This document shows, in pieces, positions 32,478-44,400 of a stretch of DNA of 64,000 nt. Position 1 is the stretch's first letter, and each line of letters begins with the position of its first letter. Source of the stretch: Isoetes taiwanensis (lineage: Eukaryota; Streptophyta; Lycopodiopsida; Isoetales; Isoetaceae); the NCBI GenBank assembly GCA_021234155.1, contig JAJEKV010000003.1, forward strand, positions 29,993,166 to 30,057,165, given 5' to 3'. The notes under the pieces were generated by a model, which searched no databases, was not told the DNA's origin, and was given only the letters and a program-made list of their open reading frames with translations. The position numbers were made by a program, and so were the translations under genes.

Positions 32478-33479
32478 CCCTTATACTGAAGTGGTATTAA
32501 TGACTAAAGTGGTATGGAAAACGAAATGGAAATAACATTTAACAAAGATCTAATCTTTTGAACATTTACATTAATGTGAGAATTTGGATTTCAATTTAAC
32601 AATATAATGCTTTATGGACTTGTTAATATAATGCTTTATGGACTTGTTTGGGTTCGATTCCCAAAACGCTTTATTAAAATAAACAAATATGCCTTCTTGA
32701 TATTAATTAGTTAATAATAAATACTATTTTATCTTTTTTTTTAATGTGTGCCATGTGTCAATATTTGATTTGTTATTACATTTTAGAAACAATACCTTGT
32801 TTTTCCTACCTGTAATGATAATGCTTTTTAAAGTATGCCACGTGTCCATATTTGATTAGCTAGAATAATATTTTTATTTAAAAGTGTCAATATCTTATTA
32901 GTTAAACAACTACATTAGAAACTCACGTTTTTTCTACATGTTATAATATTATTTTTTACATGTCCTTATTTTAGGAAAACAATAGTTAAATTTCAATAAC
33001 ACATGTAGTATTTCGTAAATAAAAAAAAAGCCATGCATGATTTCTTTTAATTTTGTAAAAACAACACTTGAAACGACGTGTCCATATTGAGAAAAAGAAT
33101 ACTTGAAAACATCATTTTTCTATTTCCTACGTGTTCTTTTCTTTGTAGTCCTTTATTTCTAGTGTTGTAATTTAGTTTTTCAGGTGTAGTAAAATTAAAA
33201 CCTACACGTGCTATTTTAAAGATAAACATCGCATGGTTCCACAAAAAACAACAGTGAAAAAAAAAGTACACGTTGACAAAAATTCACAAAAACTATGTCA
33301 ATTTTTTCTACGCGTAGATTTTTCTGCCAAAAGACCACCGTGGAAATTTCTGCCAAAAAACCACTGTCTCTTTGTGCAAATCCGGATAAACAGGCCGCGT
33401 GGATTTTTGGGGCCATTTTGGTGTTGTTTTTGGCATAAAACAACACTTCCGTACAACTAAAAAACAACTATGGACCAAA
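32478..33479. repeat. AT-rich, ACAAC-rich repetitive DNA
   Basis: Contains a 31-bp duplication (ATAATGCTTTATGGACTTGT at about 32605 and 32630) and, from about 32940, many AAACAACA, CTTGAAAAC and ACACGTG pieces. The same vocabulary occurs at 35980-36316 and 45331-45700. The right border, GGACCAAAAATTGGGGTCAG, resembles the one near 45677 (GGACCCAGTTTTGGGGTGG), so these may be copies of one AT-rich element. Confidence 0.5.
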
Positions 33480-33784
33480 AATTGGGGTCAGTGTGCTGCA
33501 ATGTAGAGTGTTCGTGTTTCTTTCGTTGCAAAAACATATAACTTGGTCTCTAAGGTAATTTTGCCATTCCAGATGATATGGCGAAGTCAATTCTCCATTC
33601 TGGAGCCTTTGTACTCCTCGAATGACAAACCACTTAGGTTTCTACACAGTCGCCTGCAGGACGCTTCACGGTTTGATATGTTCTCTCGGACCGATCTTGG
33701 ATTTTTTTGAACCTATCTGAAGCAGGTTACTTGAACGCCCAATTCGATGGTCAGATAGGGGAACCGAGCTCCGGGAGGGGGGTT
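33480..33784 (+). repeat. Fragment of the ~1.1-kb repeat family
   Basis: Carries the segments TGCAATGTAGAG, AACTTGGTCTCTAAGGTAAT, GATATGGCGAAGTC, TTTGATATGTTCTC and GGTCAGATAGGGGAACCGAG in the same order as the 38.5-45.0 kb units. Confidence 0.85.
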
Positions 33785-34010
33785 GAAACGGGGTTCTAGA
33801 TCTCAAGTTATGATTGAAAACGTGTGACCGACTTTAAGAGCGCCTAGGGTTGATATGTGATTTTGTATATTTTTCTATGGTTAAAATGTTTCAGCTGAAA
33901 CAGAGTTCTCGATCTCCAGTTATGATTGAAAACGTCTGACCAGCTTTCAGAGTGCCTATGGTTGATATGGGATTTTGTATATTTTTTATGGTTGAAATGT
34001 TTTGCTCGTA
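33785..34010 (+). repeat. Two-copy tandem repeat, 112-bp period
   Basis: GTTATGATTGAAAACGT and the flanking sequence occur in both copies, which start at GAAACG (33785) and GAAACA (33897). Confidence 0.85.
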
Positions 34011-34017
34011 TGCTAGA

Positions 34018-34132
34018 ACATGCCACCTTGGCTCAAACATGCCCTTAGACTCAAACATGCCACGTGGCTCAAAGTGGATACGTGGCTCAAACATGGCACA
34101 TCCACTCAAACATGGGACGTGGCTCAGGCATA
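34018..34132 (+). repeat. 19-bp minisatellite remnant
   Basis: About six diverged units related to CTCAAACATGCCACGTGG. Confidence 0.75.
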
Positions 34133-34679
34133 AGAAAACAGTGTGTTAGTTTCCTTAATTTTCAGTTGGAATCTTTATATTTTCGTTTCTATCCGACAAA
34201 GACTCATTAGCTTATATGCAAAATCTAGTGGAGCATGACATATAGTGGCAAATTATCTAGATAAATGCATGTTTTATTCGTTTTAAGGATGAAATCTGAT
34301 CTTGTATGAAATATAATACGAGTCTGAAAGAATCATTGGGGATGCCCTATAGAAAAATGGGGCACTATAGAATGCGGGCATGGGGTGACACGACGATGGC
34401 CAACACATACAACGCTCGGTTTAGAGTGAAAAAACTGTGGAGCTTTGTCATGTGTATCGCATCCAGCGACTGGCCGAGATTGTGATTCAAGTCTTATGAT
34501 CTTATTGGCCTTAATTTAATGGCCAAGATTAACAGCCCAGATTTGATCTCGGATTGTGTTTTTTTTGGGCCGCTTCTATCTCCCTCCTCTCCCGCTTCAT
34601 GTCTATCTCTGTCAACCTCAAATAGAGAGCAGCATCTTTCTCAGTTGAGTGGGCCACTAAATTGAACCTTGGTTGGGGT
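34133..34679. other. No supported gene
   Basis: Non-coding. GGCCGAGATTGTGATTCAAG and GGCCAAGATTAACAG near 34470-34535 echo the dispersed repeat copies at 30.4 and 34.9 kb. Confidence 0.35.
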
Positions 34680-34935
34680 CTTTAAATCTGTCCTTGCTAA
34701 TGACCTATAGGCTTTAGCCAAAATTGAAGATAAATTGACTTTAAATAGATAAGAAAATAATGTTGCAACAACAAAGCATTGCCATTATTTTTGTGCATAT
34801 TGAGTAGGTAAAGAAGAGAAGCAAATAGGTAAAAAATACGGTGAGGAAAAAGTATAGCATCAACGGTTGAGATGAATGGGAAATAAATGGTCGAGATTGC
34901 GATCCTGGTGCTTTGTCGTTATTGGCCACAACGGG
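34680..34935 (+). repeat. Dispersed repeat, copy B
   Basis: Second copy of the region described at 30150-30560, shorter and diverged. Confidence 0.55.
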
Positions 34936-35979
34936 AGATTCAGGAGGCAAAACCCTCTTTTTTTCCTTTTGCCGCCTCCTGTTGCGCGCCTTTTCTCTCC
35001 TTCGATTTCTTTTTTCTCTCTTCCTATTCTTGATCTTCCTGCTGTGGAGATAGCGCAGTGGCTATGGCCTAGTTTTTTCTCGAACAGAGCAAAGGCGATC
35101 ATGGAGAGCCCGGATTTACAGCTAAATGGACGGAGTAACAGGGAATGCCGGATTTACAGCTTGTTCCATTTCGCAAAAGGTACAGTTCTGAAAGGTTGTA
35201 TTCTTATCTGCTTGAAGTACATCCGCTTTCCATTCGGAATCATGGAGCATGGATCATACTCTGCTTTTCCATATCAGGGGCACTCCAGGCTTTCCATTCG
35301 GGTAGCATATAGCTGGATTCACAGCTCGTACCATTTCAGATTAGGAGGTTCTGTAATCCTGCTCTGTATAATCCTTGTTATGCCTACCGAGCTGGTAAGG
35401 TTTTAATTGCCTGAAGTTTTAGATTTGTGCAGGGTTAATTTGCGCAGGCAAGACTAAATCGCTATGGATATAACTACGCCTTTGCTGGGTTCTATGGCCA
35501 ACTGTAGTGCTGATGCAGATTGTGGCTACTATAGCAGCAAAGGCTGCACATTTTATTCTTTTCTTTTTGTTACTTTTGTTGCTTTATTATTTCATTTTCG
35601 TTCATTTGGTTTTAGCTGTAGAAGCCAGTCAGGATCATGGAGCATGGAGTGCCCCTGATATGGAAGAATATTTAGCAGCAGAGTTGCTTGAAAGGTTCTG
35701 AAAGGTTGTATTCTTATAGCTATTACTGGACACCTTACCCACAACTAGCTTAATTTCTTTCTTCTTCTTAGCCTTTCACTCATGTTGTAACAATACATTT
35801 TGAATATCATTGTTTGTTTTTCATCGTTGAAAGTTTCAAGCAATTGTGTTTTAGCAGTAGATCTGGAGTATATCATAAAGTATTCCCTCGTTTAAAGGTT
35901 GTAAAACAAGAATGTAAAAGAAGCTATAAAGCATGCTATAATTTGCATTTTAACAAAATACTTTAACCAAAAGCAAACA
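34936..35979. other. Unassigned region with long frame
   Basis: A 176-codon plus-strand frame (34876-35406) and shorter frames up to 35701 have no recognisable motif. Short duplicated pieces (GAAAGGTTGTATTCTTAT at about 35189 and 35699, CATGGAGCATGGA twice) suggest internal shuffling. Confidence 0.3.
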
Positions 35980-36029
35980 TCATGGCCTAAAACATCTTAG
36001 TGTCATTTCTTGGTTTAGAAAAACAACAC

Positions 36030-36316
36030 CTGAAAACATCTATTTTTATAAAACTACACGTGATTTCTATGTAAAACTATATATCAAAATTTGTTCTCAT
36101 CAGAAAAACAATACTAAAAACAACAGTTGTTTTGAGAAACCACATTTATCTTCAACACTTGAAAACAACATAGTTAAGAGCAAAAATTAGAAAACTACGT
36201 GTAGTTTCTAGCAAAATCGGACGAAATTCTCTACGTGGTTTTTTAGTGTTGTTTTTTTGCGATACAACAGTTAAAAATAACACGTGGACGTTTTAAGTTT
36301 ATTAAAAACCACATAT
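36030..36316. repeat. Left flank of the CACTA insertion: interrupted AT-rich repeat
   Basis: ACAAC-rich DNA ending ATTAAAAACCACATAT at 36316. The same text continues without interruption at 45414-45440, showing what the target looked like before insertion. Confidence 0.7.
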
Positions 36317-36328
36317 CACAACAAGAAA

Positions 36329-36534
36329 AGGGTCATTTAGCGACGTCTATAGTGACGTCTATGCGACGTCTGACGGCGTCGCCGACGCGTCGCCGCGACG
36401 ATCGTCGTTGCGACACGTCGCGATGCGGCGTGCGTCGCCGCATGCGACGCCGGCGGCGTCACTCGGGCGTCAGCGCGAGGCGTGACTCGAGACGTCGCAT
36501 GGGGCGTGGCGTCCGCGTGCGGCGTGGTGTAACG
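36329..36534 (+). repeat. CACTA subterminal block, left
   Basis: Dense GACGTC, GCGACG and GGCGTC motifs in a GC-rich 200-bp block, followed by an A run of about 32 bases. Probably transposase binding sites. Confidence 0.75.
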
Positions 36535-36540
36535 AAAAAA

Positions 36541-36574
<34 letters not shown>

Positions 36575-36582
36575 AAAGAATT

Positions 36583-37147
36583 TTAATAGTTAGTTACAAT
36601 ATCATATACAAGAGGCAAGAGGCGAGTAGTGGCTATCTTTACGTGTTCCCTGTTAGGGGAAAACCCGTATAGCCAATTCTATAATAATACGACCAATATT
36701 AGACAATGACATTGAAAGTTAACGTGAACTAAGAGTTTATAGCACTTACGAATCTATGTAAAAGCCTTTTTTACCGCCGAACCCAAGTGAGATGGAATTG
36801 TTTGTTTGAAGTTGCCTTGGCGAACCGTGAGGCGATGTTTTTCTTGGAATCCTTTGCACGTTCGAAAGTGATCTGATTGCAAGGAATACAACATGACAAG
36901 TTAAATGTCTTATTTCGAATTGAACGAATGGCAACAAATAACAAATACCTTGATATCTTCCTTATGGACAGATTAAGTGGTTTAGGGACCTTTGACCAAT
37001 CGCCTCCCAATTTTTTGGCATTCGACTTCAATTTTGCAATCACTCTTTGCCTTTTCTATAAATCGATAGATTAACACAAAACAAAAGAAAAAATAAGACT
37101 ATGACTAGGTCATGTACCTTCTTTTTCGGGCGAGCTCCCCCCATCAT
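36583..37147 (-). CDS. Predicted four-exon gene for a small basic protein inside the CACTA element
   Basis: I do not recognise this protein. Four minus-strand exons join with GT-AG borders and consistent phases: 37118-37147 (MMGGARPKKK), 36949-37055 (KRQRVIAKLKSNAKKLGGDW then SKVPKPLNLSIRKISR), 36750-36872 (LSNVQRIPRKTSPHGSPRQL and SLGFGGKKGFYIDS) and 36583-36649 (EHVKIATTRLLPLVYDIVTN, then Y and TAA). Total is 327 nt, 108 residues, strongly basic at the N terminus with a KKKKRQR cluster like a nuclear signal. Introns are 62, 76 and 100 nt. CACTA elements often carry a small DNA-binding protein gene besides the transposase, or captured host exons, and either could apply. The prediction rests on splice signals and phase only. 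Alternative frames of exon 3 have a faint resemblance to CACTA-associated proteins, which I do not rely on. Confidence 0.4.
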
Positions 37148-37261
37148 CGAAATGAGCCCCTTCCAAATCTGGATTAGTCGGATTAAAAGCTAGAGTTGGC
37201 TAACATACGCTTTAGGGTTATAGGCTAGATTTGGCCACCTCTACCTAAGAATTACAAGAAA

Positions 37262-37550
37262 AGTTGACTTGGACCCGAACACACAGTCGTCTCCACTGTA
37301 GTGGAGCCTACCGCGTGCCCTTGAACAAGCCACTACAATTTTATTTTAAACCTAAAAATAACAAGTGGTCAGGGACTTGAACCCGGCACGTGGCCCTCTC
37401 CACTCTAGGTGGAGCCGGCCGTGCCCTTGAACAAGCCACTCCTTAACCTAGGAAAAATATATGATCGTAGTGAAGTGGACTTCAACCCGGGGTACATGGT
37501 CCTCCCCACTCTAGGTGGAGCCGACCCGCGTCCTTGAACAAGCCACTCCA
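37262..37550 (-). repeat. Three-copy tandem repeat, 106-bp period, tRNA/SINE-like
   Basis: CCTTGAACAAGCCACT recurs with a 106-base step (37319, 37425, 37531). Read on the minus strand each unit has GGAGTGGCTTGTTCAAGGG followed by GGTTCAAGTCC (or a close variant), the latter matching the pol III B box. The A box is weak. It may be a SINE-derived repeat. Confidence 0.6.
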
Positions 37551-38193
37551 TCAATTTTTTTTAACCTCGCTTAAAATTATAAAAATAAAATGCAAGCGAT
37601 CAACTTACCAAAAGAAGGACGTGTGTAACAAGATCCCGACGGGTCCAAATCGAAATAGAAAGCAACAAAGAGTTAGAAGAATAAGAACAACGGAAATCGA
37701 AGAAGAAACAAAAAAAAAAAAAAAGAAGATGAAAAAATAGTAAAACATGAAAGAAAAAAAATGAATGAATCAAAGAAGAAGAGAAGGGTGGGAGAAAGAA
37801 GAGAAGGGAAAAGAGGAGAAAAAAGAAATTAGGGGAAGAAAGAGAAGAATGGAAGAAATAAGAGAATGAAATGGAAGAAGATAGAAGAATGGAAGAATGG
37901 AAGAGTGAAATAAGGGAAGAATCAAGAAAGAAATGAGGAAAGAAGGAAAAAAGAAGAAGAATGAAGAAACAAGAAGAAGAAAAAAAAAAGGAAAGAGATA
38001 GAAAAAAAATTTGAAATCTACACTAAATCATTCAATCCAAAAACCATTCAATCCAAAACCATGATCTACTAACCTTAAAAAGAGTGCTTGCAAGTCGCTT
38101 CAAGGTCAGATACCCGAAGATCGCCCAAAATAGTCGATAGAAGGAAGCCTAGGAATGGTCCCGGAAAAGACGGCCCGCGGGACTGTAAAAAAC
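37551..38193. other. Purine-rich interior of the CACTA element
   Basis: Strongly A/G-biased strand (many GAAGAA and GAAAGAA words) between about 37600 and 38010. No gene recognised. Confidence 0.5.
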
Positions 38194-38346
38194 ACACGGC
38201 GTCGCATGCGACGTCGCGACGTCGCATGCGACGTAATTTTGAAATCGTATATACGATTTCAAAATCGTATATACGATTTCAAAATCGTATATACGGTTTA
38301 ACGTCGCATGCGACGTGTCCGCGACGTATTTTGTTATAGCGACGTC
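38194..38346 (+). repeat. Internal CGTCGCATGCGACG palindrome block
   Basis: Copies of the palindrome ACGTCGCATGCGACGT surround three copies of AAATCGTATATACGATTT-type palindromes with a 26-bp step. The ends resemble the subterminal blocks, so this may be the relic of an inner element end. Confidence 0.7.
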
Positions 38347-38483
38347 TAACACTTTTTAATTTTTTTGGTGCCTTTTTTTCATCTGATGGTCATGAAAGTT
38401 TGTCCTTATGCTAATTTGGACATTCCCGAGCCATATATGCAGTCAAAATCGCATTCCGGATTTAACCAATCTTCTATTGCTAC

Positions 38484-41400
38484 TACTTACGAATGTTTGA
38501 GCCTGGGGTGGCATGTTTGAGCCTGGGGTGGCGGTTTGATAAGTTCTCCCGGACGGATGTTGGATTTTTTTGGACCTTATCGAGACAGGGCCCTTGAACG
38601 AAGGATTCAACGGTCGGATAGGGGAACCGAGATCCGGAAGTGTGGTCTTTAGCGTCATCCCCCCCGGGAGCGCCGCCAGAAAGGTCGCCTTTGGAAACTT
38701 TTTGAGGCTCGCCTCCCGGTCCCGGACTCTCCCCTCTAATGAGGTGGCCTTGCAAGGTCCCCGGCCTTGTTTGATCCCGGCAAGTGTGCCGGCTCGGCGC
38801 CCAACAACAGCTGCCCTGGACCGTTCTAATGCAAACACTTTGATCTAAATCTTGTCCAGAAATTTTGAAAACTGGCCTCAGATGTTGGCGATAACTTAGG
38901 AAGCCTGCCGACAAAAATCAGAATTTAATTCCGTACTATGCATTAATTATGAATTTATGAATGTCTTGCTACCGCAAAAGTCGCCTTTTACTTCTAACCG
39001 CCACAACGGAGGAGTACAAATCCAAACTCCATTCCGCCGGTTCCCCTTGCTTCAGATTCTCAATCGCATCTTATCGGCCAAGTCCCAAGTGCAAAAGACC
39101 AAAACTCGGCACCCAAAACGCAAAACCATGCTAGAACCCGGCAACTCATAGGGTTTACGCTTTGGAGGCTCTATCCTTGTCGATTCGACTAGGACCTTGC
39201 CCGTGTCTTGACGTAGAGGGGTGGTGTTGATGCCGAACACGGACCCTAAAACCACCGAAGCGGCTTTTGCCCCAAAAGTCCTCTCCGGCCACCGGGCGAC
39301 GGACAGCAACTTCCCCTCTCCGAATCGTGATTCGGCTCGCCAATGGACTCGGAATGTCGACATTGTCCCGGGGACCAAGTTTCGCGGGCCGTAAGACCAC
39401 CTCTTCTCGAGGAAGCGTCAAACTATCTCATGTCCAACACACTTTCGTAGTCAATTGGCCTAGGAGGTGGTCAGAATCTCGCAAACGTGGGGCGTAAGTG
39501 TTTCTTTCTTTTTGCAAAACCGACCGTGCAACTTGGTCTCTAGGGTAATTTCGCCTCCCTGACGATGTGGCGAAGTCGAATCGTCATTCCGAGCCTCCGC
39601 AATGTCCGAACGACAAAACACTTTGGTTTCTACAAGGTCAACCCATGAACGCCATTTGTTTGATAAGTTCTCCCGGACGGATGTTGGATTTTGTTGGCCC
39701 TTATCGAGCCGGGGCCCTTGAAAGGATTCAACGGTCGGATAGGGGAACCGAGATCCGGAGTGTGGTCTTTAGCGTCGACCCCCCGGGAGCCGCCAGAAAG
39801 GCTACCTCGGGAAACTTTTTGGGGCTCGCCTCTTGGGGTTTGGACTCTCCCCTCTAATGAGACGGCCTTGCAAGGTCCTGGCCTTGTTTGACTTGGGCAA
39901 GTGTGCCCATTTCGGCTGCCCAACAACAGTCTGCCCTGACCGTTCTAATGCAAACACTTTGATCTAAACCTTGTCCGGAAATTTTGAAAACTGGCTCAGA
40001 TGTTGGCGATGACTTAGGAAGCCTGCTGACAAAAAAATCAGAATTTAATTCCGTACTATGCATTAATTACGAATTTATGAATGTCTTGCTACTTTGCAAA
40101 AGCTGCCCTTTACTTCTAAGCGCCACAACGGAGGAGTACAGATCCAAACTCCATTCCGTCCGGTTCCCTTGCTTTAGCGTTCTCAATCAGCATCTTATCG
40201 GCCAAGTCCCAAGTGCAAAGGACCAAAACTCGATATCCAAAACGCAAACCCTGCTAGAACCTGGCAACTCATAGGGTTTACGTTTCGGAGGCTCTATCCT
40301 TGTCAGATTCGACTAGGACCTTGCGCCGTGTCTTGACGTAGAGGGGGGGTGTTGACGCCAGAGCACGGACCCTAAAAACCACCTGGAAGCAGCTTGCCCC
40401 AAAAGTCCTCTCCCGAAGGCCCTGGCGACGGACGAGCAACTTCCCCTCTCCGGAATCGTGATTCGGCTCTGCCAATGGACTCGGAACGTCGACATTGCCC
40501 TGGGGACCAAGTTTCATGGCCAAAAGACCACCCCTTCTCGAGGTAGCGTCAAACTATCTCATGTCCAACACACTCGTAGTCAATTGGCCTAGGAGGTGGC
40601 TGTCGAATACTGCAACGTAGGGCGTAAGTGTTTCTTTCTTTTGCAAAACTGACCGTGCAACTTGGTCTCTAGGGTAATTTCGGCCTCCCGGACGATGTGG
40701 CGAAGTCGAATCGCCATTCCGGAGCCTCCGCAATGTCCGAACGACAAAACACTTTGGTTTCTACACGGTCGACCGCAGGACGCTTCGCGGTTTGATAAGT
40801 TCTCACGGACGGATGTTGGATTTTTTTGGACCTTATCGAGACAGGGCCCTTGAACGAAGGATTCAACGGTCGGATAGGGGAACCGAGATCCGGGAGTGTG
40901 GTCTTTAGCGTACGGCCCCCTGGGGGAGCGCTGCCAGGAAAGGCTGCCTCGGGAAACTTTTTGGGGCTCGCCTCCTGGGGTCCGGACTCTCCCCTCTAAT
41001 GAGGTGGCCTTGCAAGGTCCTGGCCTTGTTTGACTTGGGCAAGTGTGCCAGCTCGGCTGCCCAACAACAGGCTGCCCGGACCGTTCTAATGCAAACACTT
41101 TGATCTAAATCTTGTCCAGAAATTTTGAAAACTGGCCTGTATGTTGGCGATGACTTAGGAAGCCTGCTGACAAAAAATCAGAATTTAATTCCGTACTATG
41201 CATTAATTACGAATTTATGAATGTCTTGCTACTGCAAAAGCTGCCCTTTACTTCTAACTGCCACAACGGGAGGAGTACAGATCCAAACTCCATTCCGTCA
41301 GTTCCCCTTGCTTCGCATTCTCAACTGCATCTTATCGGCCAAGTCCCAAGTGCAAAAGACCAAAACTCGGCACCCAAAACGCAAACCCTGCTAGAACCTG

Positions 41401-44400
41401 GCAACTCATAGGGTTTACGTTTCGGAGGCTCTATCCTTGTCAGATTCGACTAGGACCTTGCGCCGTGTCTTGACGTAGAGGGGGGGTGTTGACGCCAGAG
41501 CACGGACCCTAAAAACCACCTGGAAGCAGCTTGCCCCAAAAGTCCTCTCCCGAAGGCCCTGGCGACGGACGAGCAACTTCCCCTCTCCGGAATCGTGATT
41601 CGGCTCTGCCAATGGACTCGGAACGTCGACATTGCCCTGGGGACCAAGTTTCATGGCCAAAAGACCACCCCTTCTCGAGGTAGCGTCAAACTATCTCATG
41701 TCCAACACACTCGTAGTCAATTGGCCTAGGAGGTGGCTGTCGAATACTGCAACGTAGGGCGTAAGTGTTTCTTTCTTTTGCAAAACTGACCGTGCAACTT
41801 GGTCTCTAGGGTAATTTCGGCCTCCCGGACGATGTGGCGAAGTCGAATCGCCATTCCGGAGCCTCCGCAATGTCCGAACGACAAAACACTTTGGTTTCTA
41901 CACGGTCGACCGCAGGACGCTTCGCGGTTTGATAAGTTCTCACGGACGGATGTTGGATTTTTTTGGACCTTATCGAGACAGGGCCCTTGAACGAAGGATT
42001 CAACGGTCGGATAGGGGAACCGAGATCCGGGAGTGTGGTCTTTAGCGTACGGCCCCCCGGGGGAGCGCTGCCAGGAAAGGCTGCCTCGGGAAACTTTTTG
42101 GGGCTCGCCTCCTGGGGTCCGGACTCTCCCCTCTAATGAGGTGGCCTTGCAAGGTCCTGGCCTTGTTTGACTTGGGCAAGTGTGCCAGCTCGGCTGCCCA
42201 ACAACAGGCTGCCCGGACCGTTCTAATGCAAACACTTTGATCTAAATCTTGTCCAGAAATTTTGAAAACTGGCCTGTATGTTGGCGATGACTTAGGAAGC
42301 CTGCTGACAAAAAATCAGAATTTAATTCCGTACTATGCATTAATTACGAATTTATGAATGTCTTGCTACTGCAAAAGCTGCCCTTCACTTCTAACTGCCA
42401 CAACGGGAGGAGTACAGATCCAAACTCCATTCCGTCAGTTCCCCTTGCTTTGCATTCTCAACTGCATCTTATCGGCCAAGTCCCAAGTGCAAAGGACCAA
42501 AACTCGATATCCAAAACGCAAACCCTGCTAGAACCTGGCAACTCATAGGGTTTACTTTTCGGAGGCTCTATCCTTGTCAGATTCGACTAGGACCTTGCGC
42601 CGTGTCTTGACGTAGAGGGGTGGTGTTGACGCCAGAGCACGGACCGTAAAAACCACCTGGAAGCAGCTTGCCCCAAAAGTCCTCTCCCGAAGGCCCTGGC
42701 GACGGAGAAGCAACTTCCCCTCTCCGGAATCGTGATTCGGCTCTGCCAATGGACTCGGAATGTCGACATTGTCCTGGGGACCAAGTTTCGTGGCCAGAAG
42801 ACCACCTCTTCTCGAGGAAGGCTCTGCCAATGGACTCGAAACATCGATATTGCCATGGGGACCAAGTTTCATGGCCAGAAGGCCATCCCTTCTCGAGGAA
42901 GCGTCAAACTATCTCATGTCCAACACACTCGTAGTCAATTGGCCTACGAGGTGGCTGTCGAATACTGCAACGTAGGGCGTAAGTGTTTCTTTCTTTTGCA
43001 AAAATGATCGTGCAACTTGTTCTCTAGGGTAATTTCGGCCTCCCGGACGATGTGGCGAAGTCGAATCGCCATTCCGGAGCCTCTGCAATGTCCGAACGAC
43101 AAAACACTTTGGTTTCTACATGGTCGACCGCAGGACGCTTCACGGTTTGATAAGTTCTCCCGGACGGATGTTGGATTTTGTTGGACCTTATCGAGCCAGG
43201 GCCCTTGAACGAAGGATTCAATGGTCGGATAGGGGAACCGAGATCCGGGAGTGTGGTCTTTAGCGTCACGGCCCCCTGGGCCGCCAGAAAGGCTACCTCG
43301 GGAAACTTTTTGGGGCTCGCCTCTTGGGGTTCAGACTCTCCCCTCTAATGAGACGGCCTTGCAAGGTCCTGGCCTTGTTTGACTTGGGCAAGGGTGCCAG
43401 CTCGGCTGCCCAACAACAGGCTGCCCGGACCGTTCTAATGCAAACACTTTGATCTAAACCTTGTCCGGAAATTTTAAAACTGGCCTCAGATGTTGGCGAT
43501 GACTTAGGAAGCCTCACGACAAAAAATCAGAATTTAATTCCGTACTATGCATTAATTACGAATTTATGAATGTCTTGCTACTTTGCAAAAGCCGCCCTTT
43601 ACTTCTAACCGCCACAACGGGAGGAGTACATCCAAACTCCATTCCGTCGGTTCCCCTTGCTTCGCGTTCTCAACTGCATCTTATCGGCCAAGTCCCAAGT
43701 GCAAAAGACCAAAACTCGGCACCCAAAATGCAAACCCTGCTAGAACCTAGCAACTCATAGGGTTTACGTTTCGGAGGCTCTATCCTTGTCAGATTCGACT
43801 AGGACCTTGCGCCGTGTCTTGACGTAGAGGGGGGGTGTTGACACCGGAAAGGGGACCCTAAAACCATCCTGGCGCAAATTGCCCCAAAAAGTCCTCTCCC
43901 GAAGGCCCTGGCGACGGACGGGCAACTTCCCCTCTCCGGAATCATGATTCGGCTCTGCCAATGGACTCGAAACGTCGATATTGCCATGGGGACCAAGTTT
44001 CATGGCCAGAAGGCCATCCCTTCTCGAGGAAGCGTCAAACTATCTCATGTCCAACACACTCGTAGTCAATTGGCCTACGAGGTGGCTGTCGAATACTGCA
44101 ACGTAGGGCGTAAGTGTTTCTTTCTTTTGCAAAAATGATCGTGCAACTTGTTCTCTAGGGTAATTTCGGCCTCTCGGACGATGTGGCGGTCGGATAGGGG
44201 AACCGAGATCCGGGAGTGTGGTCTTTAGCGTACGGCCCTCCCGGGAGCCGCCAGAAAGGTCGCATCGGAAACTTTTGTGGCTCGCCTCTTGGGGTTAGGA
44301 CTCTCCCCTCTAATGAGGCGGCCTTGCAAGGTCCTGGCCTTGTTTGACTTGGGCAAGTGTGCCCATTTCTACCGCCAACAACAGTCGCCTTGACCGTATT

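Noticed and set aside
32646-32660. GGGTTCGATTCCC, a perfect B-box-like motif
   Set aside because: No A box, acceptor stem or cloverleaf around it, so not a tRNA gene.
36352-36672. 106-codon Arg/Lys-rich frame
   Set aside because: Crosses the CGTCGC block and an A run. No motif.
40589-42235. Recurring 169-codon minus-strand frames in the tandem units
   Set aside because: They recur with the unit and contain no recognisable domain. Competing frames exist on the other strand, and diverged units do not keep them open.
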